This document shows, in pieces, positions 44,452 to 54,285 of a stretch of 64,000 nucleotides of DNA. Every line of letters starts with the position of its first letter. Position 1 is the stretch's first letter. Where the stretch lies: the NCBI GenBank assembly GCA_015067715.1, contig SVLY01000003.1, forward strand, positions 1-64,000, read 5' to 3'. The position numbers and the translations under genes were made by a program. The DNA is from Oscillospiraceae bacterium. GTDB lineage: Bacteria > Bacillota > Clostridia > Oscillospirales > QAMX01. The notes under the pieces were generated by a model. The model did no database searches. It was not told the origin of the DNA and saw nothing but the letters and a program-made list of their open reading frames with translations.

Positions 44452-45775
44452 ACGGGTTTTGGCCTGGATAAGGCAAAACGGACTCATCTCCCCCGGGGAC
44501 AGGGTCGTCTGTGCCCTTTCCGGCGGCGCAGACTCCGTGGCAATGACACTTTTGCTCTTTTCTCTTCAGAAAGAGCTTGGGGCGGAGATATCCGCCGCCC
44601 ACGTTAACCATATGCTCCGGGGAGCCGAGGCCGACCGGGACGAGGCCTTTTGCAAAAGCCTCTGCGAAAACCTCGGCATTCCCTTCACCGCCCTTCATGG
44701 CGACGCCGCAGAGCTCGCCCGGAAAGAGGGAAAAAGCCTTGAGGACGGGGCAAGGGAGCTTCGCTATTCCCTTCTTGCAACCCTCGGTGCAGACAGGATC
44801 GCCGTCGCCCACAACACGGAGGACAACCTTGAAACCGTGATCATGCGCCTTGCCCGGGGCGGCGGAGCCCGGGGACTTTCGGGCATTCCCCCGAAAAACG
44901 GCAGGGTCATTCGCCCGGTCATGTGTCTTTCCCGGGCAGAGACCGAAGAGATCTGCCGCAACGCCGGAGCCGGCTTCGTCACGGACTCTTCAAACCTGTC
45001 CGACGACTATACCCGCAACCTCATCCGCCACAAAATTATGCCGGTCATGGCAGAGCTTAACCCTGCCGCGGCCGCTCTTGCCCTTGAAAACAGCGCCTTT
45101 CTCCGCCAGGAGGACGCTTTTCTGGACAGCCGCGCCCGGGAGCTTCTGGAAAGCGCCGGCCAGATGAATACCGGGCTTTTCACCGCCGCCGGAGAGGTGC
45201 TCTCCCGGAGGATACTCCGCATTGAAGCCGAAAAGGCCGGAGCGGAGCTTGACGGGCGCACCGCCCAAAGGCTTTACGACCTGACCCTTTCCGGAAAAAG
45301 CCGCTTTTACGCCGACGTTCCGGGAAAGAGGTTTTACGGGGAATACGGCAGGTTTTGGTTCGGAGACAGGTGCGACAGCACCGGGTTTTCCTTTGACCTT
45401 ATACCGGGCGTTCCCGTGGACACGGGGGCGTGGACGGTGGAGCTTTTGCCCCGCAAAGAGGAAAACATTTATAGAAAATTCAACATTTTCACCCTGTCTT
45501 CTGATAAAATACAGAATGGGCTGAAGATCCGCTCCGTCCGTGACGGAGACCGGTTTTGCCGCAACGGGAAAAGCGGCACCAAGACCCTGAAAAAGCTTTT
45601 TTCCGACATGAAGCTCCCCCGGACCGAGAGGGAAACGCTTCCCGTCTGCGCCGACGGGGAAGGGGTGCTTTTCGTGCCGGGGCTGGGAGAAAATTTTTCC
45701 CGGAGACCCTTTACGGGGGACGGGGAAATTTTTGATATAGTTTTCACGAAAAAGGAACAAACTAACAAAACATAA
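44435..45775 (+). CDS. tilS: tRNA(Ile)-lysidine synthetase
   Basis: 446 residues from ATG 44435; a GTG at 44423 would add four. The PP-loop ALSGGADS (27-34) binds ATP. HNTEDNLETVIMRLARGGGARGLSGI is the conserved N-type ATPase segment, and a C-terminal domain of about 100 residues completes the long form. It converts C34 of tRNA-Ile(CAU) to lysidine and is essential. The start overlaps dnaB, and hpt follows 17 bases after its stop: the classic tilS-hpt-ftsH cluster. Confidence 0.95.
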   Translation: MKSHSKRVLAWIRQNGLISPGDRVVCALSGGADSVAMTLLLFSLQKELGAEISAAHVNHMLRGAEADRDEAFCKSLCENLGIPFTALHGDAAELARKEGKSLEDGARELRYSLLATLGADRIAVAHNTEDNLETVIMRLARGGGARGLSGIPPKNGRVIRPVMCLSRAETEEICRNAGAGFVTDSSNLSDDYTRNLIRHKIMPVMAELNPAAAALALENSAFLRQEDAFLDSRARELLESAGQMNTGLFTAAGEVLSRRILRIEAEKAGAELDGRTAQRLYDLTLSGKSRFYADVPGKRFYGEYGRFWFGDRCDSTGFSFDLIPGVPVDTGAWTVELLPRKEENIYRKFNIFTLSSDKIQNGLKIRSVRDGDRFCRNGKSGTKTLKKLFSDMKLPRTERETLPVCADGEGVLFVPGLGENFSRRPFTGDGEIFDIVFTKKEQTNKT

Positions 45776-45792
45776 CAAAAGGGGAACAGAAA

Positions 45793-46338
45793 ATGGAACT
45801 GCACAACGACGTTGAGAGAATACTCCTTTCCGAAGAACAGATCAAGGCCCGCGTTGCCGAGATCGGCAGAGAGATCTCTCTTGATTACCAGGGCAAAAAA
45901 CCCCTGCTGGTGAGCGTTCTCAAGGGCTCCATTGTTTTTATGGCCGACCTTATGCGCTCCATCAACGTTGACTGCGAGATCGACTTTATGAGCGTCTCCT
46001 CCTACGGCAGAAGCAAGACCAGCTCAGGTGTCGTCCGCATTCTCAAGGACCTTGACCACGATATCACAGACAAGCATATTATCGTTGTTGAGGACATTCT
46101 GGACAGCGGCCTTACTCTGTCCTACATTCTCGAAATGCTCAAGAGCCGCGGCGCGGCGTCCATTCGCCTCTGCACTCTGCTGGATAAGCCCGAGAGAAGA
46201 AAGGTCAGCGTTGCCGTTGACTACGCCGGCTTTACCGTGCCGGACGATTTCGTCGTGGGCTACGGCCTTGACTACGGCGAGTATTACAGAAATCTGCCCT
46301 ATATCGGCGTTTTGAAGCCCGAGGTCTATACCAAGTGA
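45793..46338 (+). CDS. hpt: hypoxanthine phosphoribosyltransferase
   Basis: 181 residues. The PRPP-binding motif VVEDILDSGLT is at 98-108, preceded by KGSIVFMADLMR. It salvages hypoxanthine and guanine with PRPP. In Firmicutes Hpt also binds FtsH or TilS-linked regulators, which fits its place between these two genes. Ribosome site AAAGGGGAA. Confidence 0.96.
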   Translation: MELHNDVERILLSEEQIKARVAEIGREISLDYQGKKPLLVSVLKGSIVFMADLMRSINVDCEIDFMSVSSYGRSKTSSGVVRILKDLDHDITDKHIIVVEDILDSGLTLSYILEMLKSRGAASIRLCTLLDKPERRKVSVAVDYAGFTVPDDFVVGYGLDYGEYYRNLPYIGVLKPEVYTK

Positions 46339-46378
46339 CCTGTTTTCCGGGCGCTTTAATTGGAAAGGTGTGAAACCG

Positions 46379-48253
46379 TTGAAGAAAAAGAATTTCCGGG
46401 GCGTACTGATATACGTTCTCATGCTTGTGGGTCTCATCGTTGCTCTCACGGTGCTCTTTGACCGTGGCGGCAAGGGCGAGGAGCCTCCCACCTATTCCGA
46501 GGTGCTTGAGCTCTTCAGAGAATCAAAGGTCTCTGAGTTCCTCCTCGACGACAGAGAGCTTTCAATGAAGCTCACCGACGGCACCGAAATGGTCTACGAG
46601 GTGCCCTATCTCTCCCTGTTTATCGACGATATCAACGAGATAATGGACGAAAAGCGCGCCGCAGGGGAAGAGCTTCCCTCGTCCTACGACCTCATCCCCG
46701 CAGATGAGACTCCCTGGTGGCTGAACTTCGTGCCCTATTTGGTGCTGTTCGGCGTTATTATCATCCTCTGGTTCTTTATGATGCGCCAGGCAAACGGCGG
46801 CGGCAAGGCCATGAACTTTGGCAAAGCCCACGCCAGAGTCAGCGTCGGCTCCAAAAACCCCGTCACCTTCGCAGACGTTGCCGGTGCGGACGAAGAAAAA
46901 GAAGAGCTTTCTGAGATCGTTGACTTTTTGAAGGATCCCAAAAAATATACCGACCTTGGAGCCAGAGTTCCCAGAGGCGTTCTGCTTGTGGGCCCTCCGG
47001 GCACGGGTAAGACCTATCTGGCAAAGGCCGTTGCAGGCGAGGCGGGCGTGCCCTTCCTCTCCATTTCCGGCTCCGACTTCGTGGAGATGTACGTCGGCGT
47101 TGGCGCAAGCCGCGTGCGCGACCTTTTTGACCAGGCCAAGAAAAACCAGCCTTCCATCGTCTTCATCGACGAGATCGACGCCGTCGGCCGCCAGAGAGGC
47201 GCCGGTCTGGGCGGCGGTCACGACGAGAGAGAACAGACCCTCAACCAGCTCCTTGTTGAGATGGACGGTTTCACCGTGAACGAGGGCGTTATCATCATCG
47301 CCGCCACCAACCGTCCCGACATTCTGGACACCGCCCTTCTCCGTCCCGGCCGATTCGACCGTCAGGTCTACATCGGCATGCCGGACAAAAAGGCCAGAGA
47401 GGCCATTCTCCGCATCCACGCCAGAGGCAAGACCTTTGAGCCGGACGTTGACTTTGAGGTCATCGCCAAGGCCACCACGGGCTTCAGCCCCGCCGACCTT
47501 GAAAACCTGCTCAACGAGGCCGCTCTTCTCACCGCCCGCCGGAAAAAGACCGCTATCGGCATGACCGAGGTCAACGAGAGCGTCGTTAAGGTCATGATGG
47601 GCCCCGAAAAGAAGAGCCGTACCGTTACCGAAAAGGACAAAAAGCTCACCGCTTACCACGAAGCCGGCCACGCCGTTGTGCGCCGCTTCCTGCCCAACCT
47701 CACCCCCGTCCACGAGATCTCCATTATTCCCCGTGGGATGGCCGGAGGCTACACCATGTGGCTCCCCTCTGACGACAAGAACTACGTCTCACGCAACGAA
47801 ATGTACGAGAGCATCGTATGCTCCCTTGGCGGCCGTGTGGCCGAAAAGCTCTTCCTGGACGATATCTCCACCGGCGCTTCTTCGGACATTTCCCACGCCA
47901 CCGACACCGCAAGAAAGATGGTCATGAAATACGGCATGAGCGACGAGCTTGGTCCCATCGCCTTTGACAGCGAGAACCACGAGGTCTTCATCGGCCGCGA
48001 TTTCGGCGCCGTCCACAACTATTCCGAACAGGTCGCCGCCAAGATCGACGCCGAGATCTCCGGCATGATCAAGAGCGCCTTTGCCAAAGCCGAGGAGATT
48101 CTCTCCGAAAAGGCAGACAAGGTCCACGCCGTCTCCGCCTACCTTATGGAGCACGAAAAGATGGACGCGTCCGAATTCAACAGCTTCTTTGCCCAGGGCG
48201 AGGGTACTCCCGCCGTTGATACCCCCGAAGAGGCCGAAACCCTGGAAAACTGA
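46379..48253 (+). CDS. ftsH: ATP-dependent zinc metalloprotease FtsH
   Basis: About 624 residues. TTG 46379 is preferred because GGAAAGGTG lies eight bases upstream; GTG 46370 sits inside that site. Two membrane helices ([15 protein letters not shown] and [19 protein letters not shown]) flank a small extracytoplasmic domain. Then follow the AAA domain with Walker A GPPGTGKT (205-212) and Walker B IVFIDEID, and the zinc site HEAGH (427-431). It degrades membrane and regulatory proteins. It ends seven bases before the RluD-family gene. Confidence 0.96.
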   Translation: MKKKNFRGVLIYVLMLVGLIVALTVLFDRGGKGEEPPTYSEVLELFRESKVSEFLLDDRELSMKLTDGTEMVYEVPYLSLFIDDINEIMDEKRAAGEELPSSYDLIPADETPWWLNFVPYLVLFGVIIILWFFMMRQANGGGKAMNFGKAHARVSVGSKNPVTFADVAGADEEKEELSEIVDFLKDPKKYTDLGARVPRGVLLVGPPGTGKTYLAKAVAGEAGVPFLSISGSDFVEMYVGVGASRVRDLFDQAKKNQPSIVFIDEIDAVGRQRGAGLGGGHDEREQTLNQLLVEMDGFTVNEGVIIIAATNRPDILDTALLRPGRFDRQVYIGMPDKKAREAILRIHARGKTFEPDVDFEVIAKATTGFSPADLENLLNEAALLTARRKKTAIGMTEVNESVVKVMMGPEKKSRTVTEKDKKLTAYHEAGHAVVRRFLPNLTPVHEISIIPRGMAGGYTMWLPSDDKNYVSRNEMYESIVCSLGGRVAEKLFLDDISTGASSDISHATDTARKMVMKYGMSDELGPIAFDSENHEVFIGRDFGAVHNYSEQVAAKIDAEISGMIKSAFAKAEEILSEKADKVHAVSAYLMEHEKMDASEFNSFFAQGEGTPAVDTPEEAETLEN

Positions 48254-48260
48254 AAACACC

Positions 48261-49130
48261 ATGGCAAGAACGGTTCTTCTCACTGCCGGAGAAAATGAAG
48301 GCAGAAGAAGTCTGTCCCGGGTTTTACGGAGCAGACTGTGCGCTTCGCACAGTCTGCTCGTTAAATTAAAGGCCAACTGCGCCGTTTCCGTAAACGGCGA
48401 GACCGCCCGGCTGGACAGACTGGTCTTTCCCGGAGATCTGATCTCCGTTGACGTTCCGGAGCTTTGGAGCGAGACCGGGGACGAGCCCAGCCTGGTCCCG
48501 GCGGACGTATCCGTGCCCGTTATTTTCGAGGACGAGGACTTCGTGGTCTTTTCAAAGCCTGCGGGAATGCCCAGCCACCCCTCCCACGGCCACCGGGACG
48601 ACACTTTGGCAAACGCCTTTGCGGCAATGTACCCCCAAAGGGTCTGCCGCACCGTGACAAGACTGGACTCCGGCACCTCCGGAGCCGTGCTCATCGCAAA
48701 AAATATGCTCTCCGGCGCAGTCGAGCGGGAGAGCGTGACCAGAATATACTACGGAATAACGGACAGACCCGTGAGCTTTTTCCGCAAAAGCTTTTCCGCC
48801 CCCATCCAACGGGAGCTTCCCGAACAGCCCCGGCGCATCGTCACACCCCGGGGAAAGAGCGCCGTGACCCATATTTTCCGGGTGCGGGAGAAAAACGGGT
48901 TCACCCTTTTGCGCTTCCGGCTTGAGACCGGGCGCACCCATCAGATAAGGGTACACTGCGCCGCTCTTGGCATTCCCCTTGTGGGGGACGGGCTCTACGG
49001 CGGCACCGAAGGTATTCTTGACCGTCCCGCGCTCCACGGGGCGTATCTTTCGCTGGTCAACCCCGTTACGGGCAGGCGAATTGCCGCAAAAGCCCCCCTC
49101 GCCCCGGACATGAGGGCGCTTATCATCTGA
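48261..49130 (+). CDS. RluA/RluD-family pseudouridine synthase
   Basis: 289 residues from ATG 48261; longer frames overlap ftsH with no ribosome site. An S4-like RNA-binding region (about 15-65) precedes the catalytic domain with Asp136 in VTRLDSGTSGAVLIAK, and LETGRTHQIRVHCAALGIPLVGD. It isomerises uridine in 23S rRNA or tRNA; the exact site cannot be told. A 13-base perfect inverted repeat lies inside the S4 part (48329-48359). Weak ribosome site, so translation probably depends on ftsH. Confidence 0.92.
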   Translation: MARTVLLTAGENEGRRSLSRVLRSRLCASHSLLVKLKANCAVSVNGETARLDRLVFPGDLISVDVPELWSETGDEPSLVPADVSVPVIFEDEDFVVFSKPAGMPSHPSHGHRDDTLANAFAAMYPQRVCRTVTRLDSGTSGAVLIAKNMLSGAVERESVTRIYYGITDRPVSFFRKSFSAPIQRELPEQPRRIVTPRGKSAVTHIFRVREKNGFTLLRFRLETGRTHQIRVHCAALGIPLVGDGLYGGTEGILDRPALHGAYLSLVNPVTGRRIAAKAPLAPDMRALII

Positions 49131-49156
49131 AATTTTCCGGAAAGGAGACCGCGCAA

Positions 49157-50929
49157 GTGAGCGTGAAAGGAAAAAGCATAGCTCCCGTTTTGGGCAGAGT
49201 TTTTGCCAGGATATGTGCCGCCTGGTTTTTGGGCATTGCCCTCACCCTTATCCTTCGCCCGGGAGACGCATCATACACGGAATACAGCCTTGAAAACCTG
49301 CGCCTCACCCTTATCTGTGCCGGAGCGGCTCTGGCGCTGTTCACCGGGGGCGACGCGGTCTTCCGGCTGAAAAAACGGCAGAATTTCGACCTTCTGGCCC
49401 TTCTGGGGTGTTCGGTACTGCTGTCTGCGGTGTCCGCATATAAGTTTATGAGCATTTTCTACTCCGTGGGTTGCTTTGTGGGGCTTTGCGCTGTTTGTGC
49501 GGTGTGTTTTTACCGCCGCAGGCTGACCCTTCCGGAACTTTCCCTGGGGAAAAAGGCATCCCTGCTTATTCTTCTCGCCTCCGGCGCGGCGGTGACCATC
49601 TTTGTGGCGGCGGTCAGCGTTGTGCGCTACCGGGCGTATTACGCTCCCTCCTTTGACTTTGGCATTTTTGCGAATATGTTCGAAAACATGCTCTCCACCG
49701 GGCTTCCCAACACCACCTGCGAGCGAAACGGCCTTCTGAGCCACTTTGCCGTCCACCTTTCGCCAATATTCTACCTTATTCTGCCCGTCTACGCCCTTTT
49801 CCCCCGTCCGGAAACTCTGCTCATCGTCCAGGCGGCGGCTGTGGTTTCCGGCTGTGTGCCGATGTGGCTCATCGCAAGAAAAAAGACCGGAAGCTCCGGC
49901 GCGGCGGCGGTTTTTGCCCTGCTTTACCTGCTCTACCCCGCATTTTCCTGCGGCGCGTTCTTTGATTTTCACGAGAACAAGTTTTTAGCCCCCCTTATCC
50001 TTTGGCTCCTGTGGTTTGTCGAGGAAAAAAAGCGGCTTCCCATGTACCTTTTCTTTCTGCTCACCCTTGCCGTTAAGGAGGACGCTCCGGTCTACACCGC
50101 AGTGATCGGGCTCTATCTCTTCTTCGGGAAAAAAGAACGGCTCCACGGCGGGATCATGTTTTTGGGGTCGGGAGCGTATTTTGCCCTTGCGCTGGGACTT
50201 CTTTCCCGTTTCGGTGAGGGGGCACAGCTCTGGCGGTACGACAATATCGCCCCCGGAGGCATACGGGAGGTTATAAAGGCCACGCTTTTGAACCCCATGC
50301 GTGTGATCGCAAGCTGTGTTGACGGGGACAAGATCAAGTTCATCTTCCAGATGCTCTTTCCCCTGCTGGGGCTTCCCCTGATGTGCCGAAAGCCCTCGGG
50401 CTGTTTTCTGCTGATACCTTTTTTGCTTGTAAACCTCATGCCGTCGTATGCCTACCAGCACGACATCGGCTATCAGTATACCTACGGCTCGGGAGCGCTG
50501 CTGGTCTACCTTTCGGTGGTGAACTGGTGCGACGTTAGAAAGGCTCTCGAATCCCGGTACGTCTCCGTCTGCGCCCTGGGCGTTTGCGCCGCGGCGCTGC
50601 TCTCGTTTATGAGCTCCGGAGCAAGGGGCGGAATGTATTTCAAAATGGCAAGGGAAGAGGCTCACCTTATCAGCTCCATAGACTACGCTCTGGACTCCAT
50701 TCCCGAGGAGAAAAGCGTTTGCGCCTCAACCATGTTCGTTGCCCACCTTGCCGACCGGGAGGAGATCTACGACCTGGACGACGAGTTCCGCCTTGCGGAC
50801 TACGTTGCCATCGACCTTCGCAACCGCAGTACCCAGGAGGCCGACACACAGATAATGAGCCTTGAGGCTCTTGGCTACCGCCAAAAGGTCATCTGCCCCG
50901 GGGCGGCGGTGATTCTTGAAAAATACTGA
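49157..50929 (+). CDS. DUF2079 multi-pass membrane protein
   Basis: 590 residues with about 12 hydrophobic helices. The family hallmarks SFDFGIFANMFENML and HLSPIFYLILPVYALFPRPETLLIVQ are clear. DUF2079 proteins resemble GT-C glycosyltransferases, which move sugars from lipid carriers on the outer face, but no function is proven. The start is GTG 49157 with an AAAGGAGA site. It is last in the dnaB operon or separately expressed; a promoter for the next gene begins 12 bases after it. Confidence 0.85.
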   Translation: MSVKGKSIAPVLGRVFARICAAWFLGIALTLILRPGDASYTEYSLENLRLTLICAGAALALFTGGDAVFRLKKRQNFDLLALLGCSVLLSAVSAYKFMSIFYSVGCFVGLCAVCAVCFYRRRLTLPELSLGKKASLLILLASGAAVTIFVAAVSVVRYRAYYAPSFDFGIFANMFENMLSTGLPNTTCERNGLLSHFAVHLSPIFYLILPVYALFPRPETLLIVQAAAVVSGCVPMWLIARKKTGSSGAAAVFALLYLLYPAFSCGAFFDFHENKFLAPLILWLLWFVEEKKRLPMYLFFLLTLAVKEDAPVYTAVIGLYLFFGKKERLHGGIMFLGSGAYFALALGLLSRFGEGAQLWRYDNIAPGGIREVIKATLLNPMRVIASCVDGDKIKFIFQMLFPLLGLPLMCRKPSGCFLLIPFLLVNLMPSYAYQHDIGYQYTYGSGALLVYLSVVNWCDVRKALESRYVSVCALGVCAAALLSFMSSGARGGMYFKMAREEAHLISSIDYALDSIPEEKSVCASTMFVAHLADREEIYDLDDEFRLADYVAIDLRNRSTQEADTQIMSLEALGYRQKVICPGAAVILEKY

Positions 50930-50940
50930 GCTCACGCCCC

Positions 50941-50969
50941 TTGATAACCAATGGGTTTTGTGATAAACT
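50941..50969 (+). promoter_or_regulatory. promoter of zinc-ribbon membrane protein gene
   Basis: TTGATA (50941-50946), 17-base spacer, TAAACT (50964-50969). Confidence 0.6.
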
Positions 50970-51004
50970 TAAAAGCGAAAAATATATGGGAGGAAAAAAA
51001 TCTT

Positions 51005-52105
51005 ATGTACTGCAAACATTGCGGCCGCAAGCTGGACGAAGACGCCCGCTTTTGTCCCGCCTGTGGAAAGACCGTTGAAAAAGACGCGGCCGAAGAACCC
51101 GTTTACGTTGCCGAAGAGCCCGTTTACACCCCCGAAGAGCCCGTTTACGTTGCTGAAGAGCCCGTTTACGCCGCTGAAGAGCCCACGGCGGCTCCCAAGG
51201 CAAAAAGCCCCGTTCTGCCAGCCATTCTCATGGGCGTGTTTTTGCTGGTCTGGAACTTTATTACCGTTCTGCTGAACCTCAACCTCCGCACCCTTACGAC
51301 CTTGATCCAGCAAGGGTTTGACCGGGGGCTGAGAAACTTTTTCATCTCCTTTAGCGTAAACGCCGGTCTTGTGTGCGTCCAGGCCTTTATCGGCGCGGTG
51401 ATCGTGCTGGTGGTCATTCTCATCCGCAGAAAAAAGCTTGCCTCTGTCACCTATAAGGACCTTATCGCCTTTGCCGTGTTTGTTGTATCCGTTTACGTTT
51501 TCAACCGGCTTGGCGGTCTGATCACCGCCAACGCCATGAACAGATACGGAGGCTCTATTTTCGCGGCAAAGGCCGCTTCAACCTCTGCGCTGAGCATAGC
51601 CAGCTTTTCGACCCTTCTTGGGTGGGTCGGCCTTGCCATTTTCCTGCTTGCCCGCTCCGGCGCAAAGATAGTCTCCCTTATCGCGGGCATCTGCGTCGTC
51701 GTTTTCTATTTTATCGTCGGCGTCTGTCTCGCCGTTTTCGCCGCACACGTCATGCGCCTGTTCACCCCCCATTCCTTCGTTCTTGAAAGTGCCGTCATTT
51801 TCCTTCGCATCGGCGCTATCGTGATGGTGCTCCCCGTTTTCCTTCAGCTTCTGTTCTACTGGGGCTGGGGCTCTGAAAAGATCGGCTTTATTCCCGCCGT
51901 TATCTACGGACCCGTTCAGGGTATTTTAAATCTTGTTCTTGGATCGGGACTTACTTACCTGCTTGTAGGAGTTATCAACACCGGTTTGGCATACGTTGAA
52001 GCAGCTTCCGTTCTGCCCTGGCTCGCCGGTGGAGTATATCTCATTCTTTTCACCGTTCTTGGCGCTGTTAAGGCCGCAAAGAAGAAAAAAGCACTGAACG
52101 CATAA
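51005..52105 (+). CDS. zinc-ribbon membrane protein with EEPVYxx repeats
   Basis: 366 residues. MYCKHCGRKLDEDARFCPACG is an N-terminal zinc ribbon. Residues about 31-61 are four seven-residue repeats of the type EEPVYVA, coded by 21-base DNA repeats (about 51095-51180). Then come about seven hydrophobic helices. I do not recognise a family beyond zinc_ribbon_2. ATG 51005 has GGGAGG in front. The membrane part is similar to the two genes that follow, which lack the ribbon; the three are an expanded local family. Confidence 0.75.
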   Translation: MYCKHCGRKLDEDARFCPACGKTVEKDAAEEPVYVAEEPVYTPEEPVYVAEEPVYAAEEPTAAPKAKSPVLPAILMGVFLLVWNFITVLLNLNLRTLTTLIQQGFDRGLRNFFISFSVNAGLVCVQAFIGAVIVLVVILIRRKKLASVTYKDLIAFAVFVVSVYVFNRLGGLITANAMNRYGGSIFAAKAASTSALSIASFSTLLGWVGLAIFLLARSGAKIVSLIAGICVVVFYFIVGVCLAVFAAHVMRLFTPHSFVLESAVIFLRIGAIVMVLPVFLQLLFYWGWGSEKIGFIPAVIYGPVQGILNLVLGSGLTYLLVGVINTGLAYVEAASVLPWLAGGVYLILFTVLGAVKAAKKKKALNA

Positions 52106-52121
52106 GGGGAAGTTTTTTACC

Positions 52122-53042
52122 ATGTATTCTGAACGTGCGGAAGCCCCCAAAAACAGGGCGCTTCTTCCGGCCTTTCTCATGGGCGGATTTTTGCTGGTCT
52201 GGAATTTCATAGCCTTCGTTTTGGGCATAAATTTCCGGGCGCTGAAGGTCATTGCCCAGCAGGTTGGCTGGGAAATGCTCCGGCCTCAGCTTGCTGTCAT
52301 TGGCATAAACGCCGGAAAGACCCTTGTCCAGGCTCTCGTCGGAGCGGTCATCGTTCTGATCATCATTCTCGTGTGCAAAAACAGGCTCAGGGTCACCTAT
52401 AAGGACCTTATCGCCTTTGCCCTGTTCACGGTCTCTCTGTGGGGCTTTGGCAGGCTGGAGGGTCTGTTTACCACGGTTTTGACAGGACAGATGCTGGGTA
52501 ATTCCTATCTGGCGGCAAGCGGTGCGGCAACTTCTGTGACAAACCTTATAAATTTCGGCGTGCTCTTTGGCTGGCTCTGCCTTGCCGTGTGGCTTTTGGG
52601 CAGGGCGGGGAAAAAGGTGCTCTCCCCCGTTTTGGGCGGATGCATTCTGGGCGTGCGCTTTTTCGTCGGAATATGTGCCGCGGTCTTTGCAATGCCTATG
52701 CTGAGGCGCTTGGGCGCTCCCGAATCCGTTATCGACATTGCCGCTGGCATTGTCCGCGTGAGCGCACTTCTCTCCATCGTCCCCGCAACGGTGGAGATGC
52801 TGTTCTTCTGGACATGGGGAACGGAGAAGATGGGCTTTGTCCCTGCCATGATCTACGGTCCGGCGCAGGGGCTTTTGAACCTGATGCTCGGCTATACCGG
52901 GGCGTTTCTGGTTTTATCCGTGTTCCGTCTCGGCGCAGCTTATGCCGGGCTGGGCACTCTCGTCGCATGGCTTTTGGGCGGAGTGTATCCCGTTATTTTC
53001 GCCGTTATCGGCATTATCAGACAGGCCAAACGAAAAGCATAA
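52122..53042 (+). CDS. multi-pass membrane protein, paralog 2
   Basis: 306 residues with about seven to eight hydrophobic helices. It shares MGGFLLVWNFIAFVLGINFRAL, the RVTYKDLIAFALF segment and FFWTWGTEKMGFVPAMIYGP with the preceding protein, so it arose by duplication, but has no zinc ribbon. It begins 16 bases downstream with only a weak GGGGAAG site, so it is probably expressed from the same transcript. Function unknown. Confidence 0.72.
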   Translation: MYSERAEAPKNRALLPAFLMGGFLLVWNFIAFVLGINFRALKVIAQQVGWEMLRPQLAVIGINAGKTLVQALVGAVIVLIIILVCKNRLRVTYKDLIAFALFTVSLWGFGRLEGLFTTVLTGQMLGNSYLAASGAATSVTNLINFGVLFGWLCLAVWLLGRAGKKVLSPVLGGCILGVRFFVGICAAVFAMPMLRRLGAPESVIDIAAGIVRVSALLSIVPATVEMLFFWTWGTEKMGFVPAMIYGPAQGLLNLMLGYTGAFLVLSVFRLGAAYAGLGTLVAWLLGGVYPVIFAVIGIIRQAKRKA

Positions 53043-53046
53043 GCTC

Positions 53047-53094
53047 AATACCGCACCTCCCGGGGGCAATAACGGGAAGGTGCGGTATTTTTTT
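53047..53094 (+). terminator. terminator after membrane paralog 2
   Basis: aataccgcacctcccg (53047-53062) pairs with a near-perfect partner ending at 53089, followed by a T run. Confidence 0.88.
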
Positions 53095-53115
53095 CGAAAA
53101 AAGTCGAATTTATTC

Positions 53116-53144
53116 TTGCAATCCTGCCGGTCGCTGTGTTATAC
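53116..53144 (+). promoter_or_regulatory. promoter of membrane paralog 3
   Basis: TTGCAA (53116-53121), 17-base spacer, TTATAC (53139-53144). Confidence 0.6.
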
Positions 53145-53181
53145 TCATATCAAAGAAAAGCTTTTGGGAGGTAATATCTTT

Positions 53182-54165
53182 ATGATGCGCAGGCTGAACA
53201 GCAAAGAAGCCCCTGCCGGGGGAGAAGCTACCGTCAAAAAAGCCGCGGTAATGCCGGCAATACTTATGGCGGCGGTTTGCTATCTTGCAGGCTGGATCAA
53301 CACTATGATGTCCCTTGACGTGGAGCGTGCCATAATCTTTATCCAGCAGGGCCGCACCGAACAGCTCAAAGCCATGCTCCTGGGCTTTGTCAAGGTTCTT
53401 GCCCACGACAACGCCGAACAGCTTTTGGGCGTTATTCTCGTTGCGGTAGTTATTTTCCTCAAGAGAAAATCCCTTGAAAACATAAAATACAAGGACATCG
53501 CCGTTGCGGCGGTGTGGTTTGTGTTCACTCTGGGTCTGGGCAAGCTCTCTGCCACGGTGAACCACCTGCTGGTCAGCGAGAACATGAGCCATATGGCAAA
53601 CGTTGCCATCGGCGAAAAGACCGCCGCTGTGGATATGTTCACGGTTCCCCTGCTTGTAAACTGGGTGGCTCTGGCCGTGTTCATTCTCGTCCGTTCCGGC
53701 GCTGTCAAGCTCGCCCGCACACTTTCCGGCGGCGTGAGCCTTCTGTCCCTTGTGGCAAGCGTTGCTTCCTGCATTTTCACAGGCAAGCTTCTGGGCGCGA
53801 TCTCCCAGAATATGCCCAACGTCATCGAAGCCGCCACACCCCTTACCCGGGTCGCACTTCTGCTGGACTTTATCGGCGTGGTCACCGTGCTGTTCTTCTG
53901 GTATATCTACGGTGAGGGCAGAATTAAGCTCTTCGGAGCCATTGTCTACAGCATCGTCCAGCCCCTTCTGCTCACCCTTTTGGGCGCGGCGTTCATCTTT
54001 ATCGGTGCCGCCCTCATGCCCGAAGGAGGAAAGATCGGCGCCGGTCTCGTGTTCACGGGCTTTGGCCAGCCTTTGGCATACTGCCTTGGCGGAGGCGGAC
54101 TCGTGGGCATTCTGCTTTTGAAAAAGCTCCGTGATGCCAAAAAAGCCGCAAAACAGCAGGCTTAA
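53182..54165 (+). CDS. multi-pass membrane protein, paralog 3
   Basis: 327 residues from ATG 53182 (GGGAGG nine bases upstream); the longer frame overlaps the previous gene and its terminator. About eight hydrophobic helices. The pattern AIIFIQQGRTEQLKAMLLGF, NIKYKDIAVAAVWF and FFWYIYGEGRIKLFGAIVYS matches the two preceding proteins, but more distantly. It has its own promoter and terminator. Function unknown. Confidence 0.72.
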   Translation: MMRRLNSKEAPAGGEATVKKAAVMPAILMAAVCYLAGWINTMMSLDVERAIIFIQQGRTEQLKAMLLGFVKVLAHDNAEQLLGVILVAVVIFLKRKSLENIKYKDIAVAAVWFVFTLGLGKLSATVNHLLVSENMSHMANVAIGEKTAAVDMFTVPLLVNWVALAVFILVRSGAVKLARTLSGGVSLLSLVASVASCIFTGKLLGAISQNMPNVIEAATPLTRVALLLDFIGVVTVLFFWYIYGEGRIKLFGAIVYSIVQPLLLTLLGAAFIFIGAALMPEGGKIGAGLVFTGFGQPLAYCLGGGGLVGILLLKKLRDAKKAAKQQA

Positions 54166-54181
54166 AACCCCAAAAAATCTT

Positions 54182-54217
54182 CGGGACAGAGCAAAACCTG
54201 CTCTGTCCCGTTTTTTT
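54182..54217 (+). terminator. terminator after membrane paralog 3
   Basis: cgggacagagca (54182-54193) pairs with tgctctgtcccg (54199-54210), then seven T. Confidence 0.92.
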
Positions 54218-54220
54218 CTT

Positions 54221-54250
54221 TTGACAGGGAGCTTGTCCCTGTGATATAAT
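54221..54250 (+). promoter_or_regulatory. promoter of glycyl radical enzyme gene
   Basis: Perfect TTGACA (54221-54226), 18-base spacer, perfect TATAAT (54245-54250). A GGGAGCTTGTCCC dyad lies in the spacer and may be an operator. Confidence 0.85.
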
Positions 54251-54285
54251 CAAGTTGACAAACAAGCCTTAAGGCGGTGAGAAAT

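Noticed and set aside
48081-48260. N-terminal extension of the RluD-family protein
   Set aside because: It overlaps ftsH in another frame, is Pro/Arg-rich and has no ribosome site.
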